64,000 nt of DNA, taken from Bacillus sp. 2B10 (GTDB lineage Bacteria; Pseudomonadota; Alphaproteobacteria; Sphingomonadales; Sphingomonadaceae). Both the position numbers and the translations under genes were made by a program. The notes beneath the pieces are model-generated. The model saw nothing but the letters and a program-made list of their open reading frames with translations. It made no database searches and was not told the DNA's origin. This document shows positions 9,069 to 17,447 of this stretch, piece by piece. The first letter of the stretch is position 1. Every line of letters starts with the position of its first letter. Where the stretch lies: assembly GCA_003946805.1 (NCBI GenBank), contig RPSH01000007.1, positions 62,001-126,000 on the forward strand, written 5' to 3'.

Positions 9069-10322
9069 TTACCCGCGATCGCTCGCGCCGCGGGCGAGCA
9101 CGTCGTAGCCGCCGACGCTGCGTTCGTCGTCGATCACCCGCCCCTCGCCCGATCGCAGCTGCGCGACGATCCGGCGGTCGACGGCGTCGCGATCCCATGG
9201 GCGTGCGCCGGCACGCGCGCCGACCAGCGCCTCGACCCGATCGGCGGGCAGTCGCTGCAACCCGGCCGGCCAGACGACCGGCCGCGGGCGATCGAGGATC
9301 CGCGGCGTGCGTTCGGTCGGGATGATCCGGATCGGCCGCATCGGCCGGCCATCGGCATGATGTACGTGGTTGTCGGCCATGTGCAGGCCGAGGTCGCCAT
9401 CGCCCTCGACGATCAGGAACGGCAGGTCGGCGCGCGTCGACCGCCCGCCGCGCACGACGTTGCCGACGATGCTCATTTCGCCGGTGACATACGGACGGTC
9501 GCCCCATTCGAAGCCGTTCAATGCGTAATGGATGCAGCGATTGCCGGGATCGTAGATCAGGTTGTTGACGCAGGCGACCTGCGCCCCGCCCTTCACCAGC
9601 GGATGGCGTTCGTAATTATGCGCATAGAGGTTCTGGGCGACGAGGATCCCGGTGGTGTTGTCGTGGATCAGCGAACCCTTGCTGTGTTCGCCCTTTGCGT
9701 GCGACGCGTTCGACAGCCCCTCCGCAACGATGTTGCGGGTAAGCGAGATGTTGCGCGAGGTGTGGGCGCGCCAGTCGGCAACGCCGTCACCACCGGCGAA
9801 GCGCGGTCCTGATGCCGACAGATTCTCGTCCGTCGCCCATGCGAACGAGCATTGGTCGATGATGACGTCGTGCGCGGCGGTGCAGGACAGGCCGTCGACT
9901 TCCCATCCGCTGCGCGGCGCGGCGCCATCGGCCCCCGCCCGCACGCGGATATGGCGGATGACGACGTCATGGGTCGCGACCGAGAGGCCGCCGCGGATCA
10001 GGGTGATGCCCGGGGACGGCGCGGTTTCGCCCGCGATGGTGACGAACGGGTTGCGCAGGTGCAGCGTCGTGCGGCCGAGGTCGATGATACCGGCCACCGC
10101 GAAGGTGATGCGGCGCGGCCCCGATGCCGCCAGCGCCTCGGCAAGGCTGCCCGGACCGCCGGGCGCGAGCGTCGTGACGATCAGCGTACGCCCGCCATCG
10201 CCGCCGCGCGTCGCGGTCCAGCCGGGCAGCCGGTCGTCCGCCGCAGCGGACAGCGGCACGGACAAGCCGGCGGCCGAAGCGGCGAGCGGGACGGCGACGA
10301 TCTGTCGGCGGGTCAACTGCAT
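9069..10322 (-). CDS. second pectate lyase-like parallel beta-helix protein
   Basis: 417 residues from the ATG at 10322. That start gives a clean Tat signal (LTRRQIVAVPLAAS); the frame extends to a GTG at 10367 but then the Tat motif would be internal. LAPGGPGSLAEAL, VTIAGETAPSPGITLIRGG, DVVIRHIRVRAG and WATDENLSASG match the PL1-type lyases, and the protein is about 30% different in layout from its neighbour (no calcium-loop tail). It probably acts on a differently decorated pectin in the periplasm. It ends 115 bp before the next lyase gene, which has its own promoter, so it may be a separate transcript. Confidence 0.87.
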   Translation of the reverse strand: MQLTRRQIVAVPLAASAAGLSVPLSAAADDRLPGWTATRGGDGGRTLIVTTLAPGGPGSLAEALAASGPRRITFAVAGIIDLGRTTLHLRNPFVTIAGETAPSPGITLIRGGLSVATHDVVIRHIRVRAGADGAAPRSGWEVDGLSCTAAHDVIIDQCSFAWATDENLSASGPRFAGGDGVADWRAHTSRNISLTRNIVAEGLSNASHAKGEHSKGSLIHDNTTGILVAQNLYAHNYERHPLVKGGAQVACVNNLIYDPGNRCIHYALNGFEWGDRPYVTGEMSIVGNVVRGGRSTRADLPFLIVEGDGDLGLHMADNHVHHADGRPMRPIRIIPTERTPRILDRPRPVVWPAGLQRLPADRVEALVGARAGARPWDRDAVDRRIVAQLRSGEGRVIDDERSVGGYDVLARGASDRG

Positions 10323-10428
10323 GGCGCTATCCGATATGATGAAGGCCGAAACCGCACTGTCGCGCACCGCGAAGGACCATCGATGCGGCGGGTGACGGGA
10401 TCGACCCGACGAATGATGCTGTCCTTAT

Positions 10429-10520
10429 GGGTAAACCGGTCACCCCACGCTGTCTATCGCTGGCAATTGTTTTTATTAGAGAAAATACGTTGCGCAAATG
10501 GATAATCGGTAGCAATTATC
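10429..10520. promoter_or_regulatory. divergent control region between pectate lyase and GH95 genes
   Basis: This is the AT-rich part of the 214-260 bp divergent gap. It holds GGTAAACCGGTCACC (10430-10444), a loose match to the ACCGGT element of the neighbouring operon, and a 20-bp inverted repeat GATAATCGGTAGCAATTATC (10501-10520; 8 of 10 pairs). Both are candidate operators. No convincing -35/-10 pair could be chosen with confidence. Confidence 0.35.
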
Positions 10521-10581
10521 GGGCGTTGCGCGAACGAGCCGAACGCGATCGGCCAGAACAGCGCGCAGCGGGAGAGCGCGG

Positions 10582-13005
10582 ATGCGGCAGTCGATCGAAG
10601 TGAATCGTCGGGAAGCGGTATCGCTGGTGGCAGGGCTGACCGGCCTTGCCGCGGCGGGGGGCGTGTCGGCCCGCGCTGGCGATCGTCCTGCCCGACCGGG
10701 CGATGCGCTGCTATGGTATGCGCAGCCCGCGGCGTCGTGGGTCGAGGCGCTGCCGGTCGGCAACGGGCGGATCGGCGCGATGGTGCATGGCGGGACCACG
10801 ACCGAATATCTGCAGCTGAACGAGGACAGCTTCTGGACCGGCGGGCCCTATGATCCGGCCAGTCCCGAAGCACTGGCCGCGCTGCCCGAGGCGCGGCGGC
10901 TGATCTTTGCCGACCGCTTCACCGAAGCGGTCGAACTGATCGGGGCGAAGGTGATGGCGCGGCCGTTGCGGCAGATGTCCTATGGCACGTTCGGATCACT
11001 GGTGATCGGCCCGGTCGACGCGGCCGGGCCGCGGCCCGCGCGTTCGCCCGGCGGCCTTGCCAGCGCGGTGACGCCCGACGTTCCCGCCGCCCTCCTGCCC
11101 GGCTATCGTCGCGAACTCGACCTCGACCGGGGCGTGGCGACCGCGCGGTGGCGCGACGGCGGCGTGGGCTATCGCCGCGAGGTGCTGGCCTCCGCCGTCG
11201 ACCAGGTGATCGCGGTGCGGATGACCGCCGGGCGCGCCGGGGCGATCACGACCGCATTGTCGTTCGACACGCCGCTCAAGCGCTGGAGCGTCGCCGCCGA
11301 TCCGGGCGAACTGGTCCTGTCAGTCCGCAACGACGCGGCGCACGGGATCGACGGCGCGCTGCGCGGCGAGGCACGGGTGCGGGTCCGCGCGCCCGGCGGC
11401 ACGATCCGCGCCGAGGGCGATCGGCTGATCGTCACCGGCGCCGACGAACTGGTGCTGCTGATCGCGATGGCGACCAGCTATCGCCGGTTCGACGACGTGA
11501 CCGGCGATCCGACCGCGATCACCGCTGCGCAGATCGCCCGCGTCGCGGACAAGTCGTTCGATCGCATCGCCGCCGATGCGCGCGCGGATCATCAGGCGTT
11601 GTTCCGGCGCTGCTCGATCGATCTCGGCCGCAGCGCGGCGGACCGGCTGCCGACCGATCGCCGGATCCGTGCCGGCGAGAGCGGCAAGGACCCGGCGCTC
11701 GCCGCGCTGTATTTCAACTATGCCCGCTACATGCTGATCGCCTGTTCGCGGCCGGGCAGCCAGCCGGCGAACCTGCAGGGGCTGTGGAACGACGCGACCA
11801 ACCCGCCCTGGGGCAGCAAATACACCGTCAACATCAACACCCAGATGAACTACTGGATCGCCGAGCCCGCAGCGCTGCCCGAATGTGTCGCGCCGCTGGT
11901 GGCGATGGTACGCGACCTGGCGGTGACCGGCGCGCGCACCGCCCGAACGATGTACGGCGCCCGGGGCTGGGTGTGTCACCACAATACCGACCTGTGGCGC
12001 GCGACCGCGCCGATCGACGGCGTCAATTTCGGCATGTGGCCGACCGGCGGGGCGTGGCTGTGCACCCATTTGTGGGACCATTACGATTATGGCCGCGACC
12101 GGGCGTATCTCGCCTCGGTCTATCCGTTGCTGCGCGGGTCGGCGCTGTTCTTCCTCGATACGCTGGTGCGCGATCCGGGGACCGGGTTCATGGTGACGAA
12201 CCCGTCGATCTCGCCCGAAAACAACCATGGGCCGGGCGGCGCGCTGTGTGCGGGGCCGACGATGGACATGGCGATCCTGCGCGACCTGTTCACCCAGACC
12301 GCCGCCGCCGCCGCGATCCTCGGGCAGGACGCCGATCTCGCGCAGGCGATGACGGCGATGCGCGATCGATTGGCCCCGTTCCGGATCGGCGCGCAGGGAC
12401 AGTTGCAGGAATGGCAGCAGGACTGGGACGCGCGCGCACGCGATCCGCATCATCGTCACGTCAGCAACCTCTATGCCGCCTTCCCCTCGCGCCAGATCGA
12501 TGCCGAACGCACGCCCGCGCTGGCGGCGGCGGCGCGCCGCTCGCTCGACCTGCGCGGCGACGAGGCGACGGGTTGGGCGACGGCCTGGCGGATCGCGCTG
12601 TGGGCGCGGCTGCGCGACGGGAACCGGGCGCATGACATCCTGCGCTTCCTGATCGGGCCGAAGCGCACCTATCCCAACATGTTCGACGCGCATCCGCCGT
12701 TCCAGATCGACGGTAATTTCGGCGGCGCGGCGGCGATCGCGGAGATGCTGCTGACGGCGGACGGCGACACGATCCGCCTGCTGCCCGCGCTGCCCGACGC
12801 ATGGCCCGACGGCGCGTTTCGCGGGTTGCGCGCGCGGGGTGGCTACACGGTCGACCTTACGTGGCGAAAGGGTCGGTTGCGCGACGTCGCGGTGGAGGGC
12901 GTCGTCGCCGGCCGCTGCACCCTCGCCCATGGCACGGCGACCACGACGATCGACATCGTTCCGGGGCGGCGGGTCCGGCTGTCGGAGGCGGCGTTCCGCG
13001 GCTGA
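10582..13005 (+). CDS. GH95 alpha-L-fucosidase / alpha-L-galactosidase
   Basis: 807 residues, the usual length of GH95. A Tat signal (NRREAVSLVAG) is at the very start. The N-terminal beta domain has LWYAQPAASWVEALPVGNGRIGAM and LNEDSFWTGGP; the (alpha/alpha)6 barrel has NLQGLWND near residue 400, NINTQMNYW, NPSISPENNH near 540 (the Glu is the likely acid), HVSNLYAAFPSRQI near 625 and IDGNFGG near 712. These motifs are family signatures. GH95 removes terminal alpha-L-Fuc or alpha-L-Gal, sugars found on pectin side chains and xyloglucan. GGGAGAGCGCGG precedes the ATG. The halogenase-like gene follows after 55 bp on the same strand. Confidence 0.92.
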   Translation: MRQSIEVNRREAVSLVAGLTGLAAAGGVSARAGDRPARPGDALLWYAQPAASWVEALPVGNGRIGAMVHGGTTTEYLQLNEDSFWTGGPYDPASPEALAALPEARRLIFADRFTEAVELIGAKVMARPLRQMSYGTFGSLVIGPVDAAGPRPARSPGGLASAVTPDVPAALLPGYRRELDLDRGVATARWRDGGVGYRREVLASAVDQVIAVRMTAGRAGAITTALSFDTPLKRWSVAADPGELVLSVRNDAAHGIDGALRGEARVRVRAPGGTIRAEGDRLIVTGADELVLLIAMATSYRRFDDVTGDPTAITAAQIARVADKSFDRIAADARADHQALFRRCSIDLGRSAADRLPTDRRIRAGESGKDPALAALYFNYARYMLIACSRPGSQPANLQGLWNDATNPPWGSKYTVNINTQMNYWIAEPAALPECVAPLVAMVRDLAVTGARTARTMYGARGWVCHHNTDLWRATAPIDGVNFGMWPTGGAWLCTHLWDHYDYGRDRAYLASVYPLLRGSALFFLDTLVRDPGTGFMVTNPSISPENNHGPGGALCAGPTMDMAILRDLFTQTAAAAAILGQDADLAQAMTAMRDRLAPFRIGAQGQLQEWQQDWDARARDPHHRHVSNLYAAFPSRQIDAERTPALAAAARRSLDLRGDEATGWATAWRIALWARLRDGNRAHDILRFLIGPKRTYPNMFDAHPPFQIDGNFGGAAAIAEMLLTADGDTIRLLPALPDAWPDGAFRGLRARGGYTVDLTWRKGRLRDVAVEGVVAGRCTLAHGTATTTIDIVPGRRVRLSEAAFRG

Positions 13006-13060
13006 CGAGGCACGCATCCCGGCAGTTCTCAACCGGCTGCGGCGTGGCTACAACGGGGGC

Positions 13061-14566
13061 ATGGAAGCACCGGACCGAATCCGGCGGGTCGTGATTCTCG
13101 GCGGGGGGACCGCCGGTTGGATGACGGCGGCCGCGCTGTCGCGCAGTTTCGGCGAGACCGTCGCGGTGACGCTGCTGGAATCGGAAGCGATCGGCACGGT
13201 CGGTGTCGGCGAGGCGACGATCCCGACGATCCACTGGTTCAACGAGCTGGTCGGGCTCGACGAGTCCGAATTCCTGCGCGCGACGAAGGCGACGTTCAAG
13301 CTGGGCATCGAGTTCGTCGACTGGACCGCGCCCGGCCACCGCTATTTCCACCCGTTCGGCCAGTTCGGCCCGGCCCTGCCCGGCGTCGCGTTCCACCATC
13401 GCTGGCTCAAGGCGCAGGCGGACGGGCTGGACGTGCCGCTCGACGCACTGTCGCTGGCGGCGCAACTGGCGGCGCAGGGACGCTTCGCCGCGCCGGCGGG
13501 CGACGCGCGTTCGATCCTGTCGACGCTCGGCTATGCCTATCATTTCGATGCCGGCCTCTACGCCGCCTATCTGCGCCGGTTGAGCGAGGCCGGCGGCGTC
13601 ACGCGGGTCGAGGGGATGCTGCGCCATGTCGAGCGCGACGGCGAGACAGGCTTCGTCACCGCGCTCGTCACCGAACGCGGCGAACGGATCGCGGGCGACC
13701 TGTTCATCGACTGCTCCGGGTTTCGCGCGTTGCTGATCGGCGGGGCGCTGGGCGAGGGCTATGAGGACTGGTCGCACTGGCTGCCGTGCGACCGCGCGGT
13801 GGCGGTGCCGTGCGCGCGCGTCGCGGCGACGACCCCCTATACCCGTTCGACCGCGCGGGCGGCGGGGTGGCAATGGCGCATCCCGTTGCAGCATCGCACC
13901 GGCAACGGCTATGTCTATGCCGGCCGCTACCTGTCCGACGACGAGGCGGCGGCGACGCTGCTGGCGAATCTCGACGGAGAGGCGCTGGCCGAACCGAGGC
14001 TGCTGCGCTTCACGGCGGGCACGCGACGGCGACCGTGGCGCGACAACGTCGTCGCGATCGGGCTGTCGTCGGGGTTCCTCGAACCGCTCGAATCGACCAG
14101 CATCCACCTGATCCAGAGCGGCATCGCCAAGCTGCTGACGCTGTTCCCCGACCGCGGCTGCGATCCGGCGCTGGCCGACCGGTTCAACACCGTGTTCGCG
14201 CGCGACATGGACGGGATCAAGGACTTCCTGATCCTGCACTATCACGCGACCAGCGGCCGCGACGAACCGCTGTGGCGGCATTGCCGGACGATGGCGCTGC
14301 CCGAAACGCTGGTCGCGCGCGAGGAACAATATCGCCGTTCGGGGCGGCTGATCCTCGATGCGGACGAACTGTTCCGCGAGGCGAGCTGGCTGGCGGTGCT
14401 GAACGGCCAGGGCATCACGGCGGCGGGCTACAATCCGCTCGCCGATACGATCGACGCCGCGACCAACCGCGCGCAGGTGTGCCAGATCGCCGAGGTGGTG
14501 GCGCGCGCCGCGCCGACGCTGCCGCTGCACGATGCGGCGCTGGGCGAACGGATCGGGACGGCGTGA
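13061..14566 (+). CDS. flavin-dependent (tryptophan) halogenase-like protein
   Basis: 501 residues. GGGTAGW at 14-20 binds FAD, VGVGEATIP at 47-55 is the second family signature, Lys80 in FKLGIEF aligns with the lysine that activates hypohalous acid in tryptophan halogenases, and the WQWRIP sequence near 268 matches the halogenase WxWxIP motif. GLSSGFLEPLESTSIHLIQ is also conserved. So the fold and the reaction centre appear intact. Proteins of this type are common next to TonB receptors of alphaproteobacteria, but the substrate there is not known to me; halogenation of tryptophan is not supported by context, as no halometabolite pathway is nearby. The following gene starts inside its stop codon. 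Confidence 0.85.
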   Translation: MEAPDRIRRVVILGGGTAGWMTAAALSRSFGETVAVTLLESEAIGTVGVGEATIPTIHWFNELVGLDESEFLRATKATFKLGIEFVDWTAPGHRYFHPFGQFGPALPGVAFHHRWLKAQADGLDVPLDALSLAAQLAAQGRFAAPAGDARSILSTLGYAYHFDAGLYAAYLRRLSEAGGVTRVEGMLRHVERDGETGFVTALVTERGERIAGDLFIDCSGFRALLIGGALGEGYEDWSHWLPCDRAVAVPCARVAATTPYTRSTARAAGWQWRIPLQHRTGNGYVYAGRYLSDDEAAATLLANLDGEALAEPRLLRFTAGTRRRPWRDNVVAIGLSSGFLEPLESTSIHLIQSGIAKLLTLFPDRGCDPALADRFNTVFARDMDGIKDFLILHYHATSGRDEPLWRHCRTMALPETLVAREEQYRRSGRLILDADELFREASWLAVLNGQGITAAGYNPLADTIDAATNRAQVCQIAEVVARAAPTLPLHDAALGERIGTA

Positions 14567-15234
14567 CCGCGCCGGACATCGTGGCGCGCCGGATCGGCGC
14601 CGAACGACAGCCGATCGCGGTCATCGACCATTTCCATCCCGATCCGGATGCGCTGCGCCGCTTTGCGCAGGCCGCGACCTTCGGACCGGCGCGCAACCAT
14701 TATCCCGGCGTGCGTGCCGACCTGCCGCCCGGATATTTCCATGACGTTCGACCGGCGCTGACGACCGTACTGGCACAGGTGTTCGGCCATCGCGGCGGGA
14801 TCGCGCTGCTCGATGCCAGCCTTTCGCTGGTGACGACCCAGCCCGACCGGCTGTCGATCGAACAGCGGCTGCCGCATTTCGATGCGGTCGATCCGGCGCG
14901 GATCGCGCTAGTCCATTATTTGGGCGACGATCAGGGCGGCACCGCCTTCTACCGCCACCGCGCTACCGGGTTCGAGACGATCGATGCCGCGCGGGCGCCG
15001 GGCTATCTGGGCGCGGTATCGCGGGAGGTCGCCAGGCAGGCGCCGCCGCCCGCCTATATCGCCGGGTCGACGGCGCAGTTCGAACAATTGTCGACGATCG
15101 AGGCGCGGTGCAACCGAGCGGTCGTGTATCGCAGCGCGCTGCTGCACAGCGGGGCCATTGCGCCGGACGCGACGCTCGGCGACGATCCGGCGCGGGGGCG
15201 GCTGACGGTGACGGCGTTCCTGCTGCTGACGTAG
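14563..15234 (+). CDS. DUF6445 family protein
   Basis: 223 residues, starting with a GTG that overlaps the halogenase stop by 4 bases (GTGA), so translation is coupled. Visible features are DHFHPDPDALRRFAQ at the start, a central HYLGDDQGGTAFYRHRATG and a late VVYRSALLHSG. The H-x-D and late H resemble the iron ligands of 2-oxoglutarate/prolyl-hydroxylase-like cupins, and the whole resembles DUF6445 proteins, which recur beside halogenase-like genes and TonB receptors. No signal peptide. A role as a partner enzyme of the halogenase-like protein is inferred from coupling; the biochemical activity is unknown. Confidence 0.7.
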   Translation: MTAPDIVARRIGAERQPIAVIDHFHPDPDALRRFAQAATFGPARNHYPGVRADLPPGYFHDVRPALTTVLAQVFGHRGGIALLDASLSLVTTQPDRLSIEQRLPHFDAVDPARIALVHYLGDDQGGTAFYRHRATGFETIDAARAPGYLGAVSREVARQAPPPAYIAGSTAQFEQLSTIEARCNRAVVYRSALLHSGAIAPDATLGDDPARGRLTVTAFLLLT

Positions 15235-15243
15235 GCTGGAATG

Positions 15244-15329
15244 GACGTCATCCCAGCGCAGGCCGGGAACTCCCGGTGATGGCACGCAGCAGGCGCCGAT
15301 GGAGACCCCAGCCTTCGCTGGGGTGACGT
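15244..15329. repeat. intergenic palindromic repeat, family B copy 1
   Basis: An 86-bp imperfect palindrome starting GACGTCATCCCAGCGCAGGC and ending with GCCTTCGCTGGGGTGACGTC. It fills most of the gap between two convergent genes and could act as a bidirectional transcription barrier. Other family B copies are at 33979, 36010, 38941 and 43432. Confidence 0.75.
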
Positions 15330-15343
15330 CGTCCGGTCGAACG

Positions 15344-17389
15344 CTACCGCATCGTGCGCGGTGGCCGTACCGCCAGATAGACGGTGCTCCACAGCTGCGC
15401 GGCGTTGGATTCGTCGACGTCCTGCTTGCCTGCGCCGAACGCCACGACCTGATATCGGCCGCCCGTGTACGCCCATGACCACAGCTCGGAGCTTTGCGTC
15501 GCGCGCGTCGCGTTGATCGCGCGCCACAGGGTCGCCTGCGCCCGCGTCAGTACCGCGCGCGTCGCGGGCGGCAGGTCGCGACGGGCGAGCTGGCGTTCGA
15601 GGCCCGTGGCGAACAGCGCCTGCTGCCACGACCATACCACCGCGCCGTGATAGGCCGCCGGGGTGAAGCGCGCCTGCACCGTGGCGTCGGTCTGCGCGGC
15701 GTTGGCGACCAGCATGCCGATATCCGTCATCAGCCCGGCGGGGAACGGACGCATCGCGGCGGTGACAAAGGTTTCGAGATCGGCCGCCGACGGTTCGGCG
15801 AACATCAGCGCGAAGCCTTCGTCGGAGTTGACGATCGGAATCGGCCGCCCGCCATCGTCGAGCGCGATCGCATGGAACGTCAGCGGCGCGGTGCCGAGCG
15901 ACGCCACCGCCGGGCCGGCGGGGATGCCGAGGCTGCGGGCATACCCCTCGATCCGCGGCTTCGCCTGCGCAGTCGGCAGCGACACCCGGAACAGCGCCGG
16001 CGCGCGAGTGCGCCAGACGGTCGCCATCGCTTCCGCGCGCGCCAGCGCGGTGCGGTCCTCCGCGGTCAGATAGCGGTCGAGCAGCCCGGCGCGCAGCAGG
16101 CGCCCGGCCGATTCGAGCGCGGCGGGCACGAACACCGCGTTGACGTCATAGGCATAGCGGCCACGCCCCAGCCCTTCCTCGCTGTCACGCCACTGGCCGG
16201 TCAGCCGCCCCTTGCCGATCGCGACCAGCCGCTTCGGGTCGGGACGATCGGCGAACGGTCGCGCGGTATCGAGGACGAAGCGCAGGTTGCGGACCAGCGC
16301 CTTGCCGGCGGGCGCGGTGGTGCCGGGGACGCCTTCGCTGACCATCGGCCTGGCGAGAAAGGCGCGGGCGGCGGCGGGGGTGCCGTGGTCGAGGAGATAG
16401 GCGGCGGCGACGGGCGCGAGCATATAGTCGTCGTCGACCATCGCGTAGTCGAGCACCGCCGCATCGCCGCTGCCGCCATGCTGGCGGCGGTCGACGACGG
16501 CGAACTCGCCGATCCCCTCCTCATGCGCGACATCGCCGCGCGCATCGAGCCGGGCGAGGACCGAGCCCAGCCCCGCCTCGATCGCCTGCGGTTGCAGCAC
16601 CGGCATCAACAGCCGCAACGACATCAGCGTGTCGCGCCCGAAATAGGTCTGGAACCGCCACGACCCGGCGAGGAATTTCTCGCGATAGCTGAGGAAACGC
16701 AACGCGTTGCGCGCGCCCGGATCGTTGGCGGCGCGGGCGTTGAGCAGTTCGTTCGGCGCAAGGCCGGTCAGCGGCGTCTCGCCGCTCGACGCGGTGATTT
16801 CCATGCGGATCGCCCGGCCGGCATCGGCGACGATCGCGCCGCGGCGGATACTGCCCGACAGCAGCCGGACCTGCAGCAGGTAACCGGGCTTGCCGTCGAG
16901 GCGCGGGCGGCTCCAGCGGATGGTATTGCCGGCGATCACCGGATCGACCGCGACCTCCTTCGGAAAGCGGCCGACCGACTGATAGTCGCGCAGGAAGCGG
17001 ATGCTGGACAGCACCGCCTGCCTGATGCGCAGTTCGGGCGCGTCGATGCTGGCGATGGTGACGATCGACGGCTGCGGTCCGGCGATACCGGGCGCGGTGG
17101 TCGGACGCGGCGGCTGTTCCAGCCGCCACGTGGCGGCGCGCGTCAGGGGTGCGAACCACAGCCCGACGCCGCTATTGCCCGCCGGGAACGCGACGAGGAT
17201 GCGCGGATCGGTGCCGTTGCGCAGCAGCAGGTGCGCGGCGACCGGCCCTTCGCGGACGAAGGCGTTGAGGTTCTGTCCCTCGGTCAGCTGATAGGCCAGT
17301 TCGGGGGCCTTTGCCGGGCGCTGCGCCACCGCCAGTCCCGTTCCCGCCAGCATCGCGCCCGCCAGCATCCACCGCACCACGGTCTTCAT
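15344..17389 (-). CDS. exported six-hairpin glycosidase-like protein, family not assigned
   Basis: 681 residues from the ATG behind GAGGTGG; the frame opens 15 bases further up but without a binding site. Signal peptide to about residue 23. Residues 40-210 look like a beta-rich N-domain. The remainder is helical with FQTYFGRDTLMSLRLLMP, GDVAHEEGIGEF and VDDDYMLAPVAAAYLL, which resemble the barrel of amylo-1,6-glucosidase and glucodextranase-like (alpha/alpha)6 enzymes; acidic residues in the HEEG and SEEGLG loops are plausible catalytic groups. It lies 58 bp behind a TonB receptor gene on the same strand. The substrate is unknown; a periplasmic glucan- or oligosaccharide-cleaving role is inferred. 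Confidence 0.6.
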   Translation of the reverse strand: MKTVVRWMLAGAMLAGTGLAVAQRPAKAPELAYQLTEGQNLNAFVREGPVAAHLLLRNGTDPRILVAFPAGNSGVGLWFAPLTRAATWRLEQPPRPTTAPGIAGPQPSIVTIASIDAPELRIRQAVLSSIRFLRDYQSVGRFPKEVAVDPVIAGNTIRWSRPRLDGKPGYLLQVRLLSGSIRRGAIVADAGRAIRMEITASSGETPLTGLAPNELLNARAANDPGARNALRFLSYREKFLAGSWRFQTYFGRDTLMSLRLLMPVLQPQAIEAGLGSVLARLDARGDVAHEEGIGEFAVVDRRQHGGSGDAAVLDYAMVDDDYMLAPVAAAYLLDHGTPAAARAFLARPMVSEGVPGTTAPAGKALVRNLRFVLDTARPFADRPDPKRLVAIGKGRLTGQWRDSEEGLGRGRYAYDVNAVFVPAALESAGRLLRAGLLDRYLTAEDRTALARAEAMATVWRTRAPALFRVSLPTAQAKPRIEGYARSLGIPAGPAVASLGTAPLTFHAIALDDGGRPIPIVNSDEGFALMFAEPSAADLETFVTAAMRPFPAGLMTDIGMLVANAAQTDATVQARFTPAAYHGAVVWSWQQALFATGLERQLARRDLPPATRAVLTRAQATLWRAINATRATQSSELWSWAYTGGRYQVVAFGAGKQDVDESNAAQLWSTVYLAVRPPRTMR

Positions 17390-17447
17390 GCGCCACCTCG
17401 TCACGAAAAAGCCAGGGTGTCGCGGGTTCGCCGCGACACCCCGATGG

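Noticed and set aside
13061..15234. Halogenated natural-product gene cluster
   Set aside because: No NRPS, PKS or tailoring genes around; neighbours are sugar-utilisation genes.
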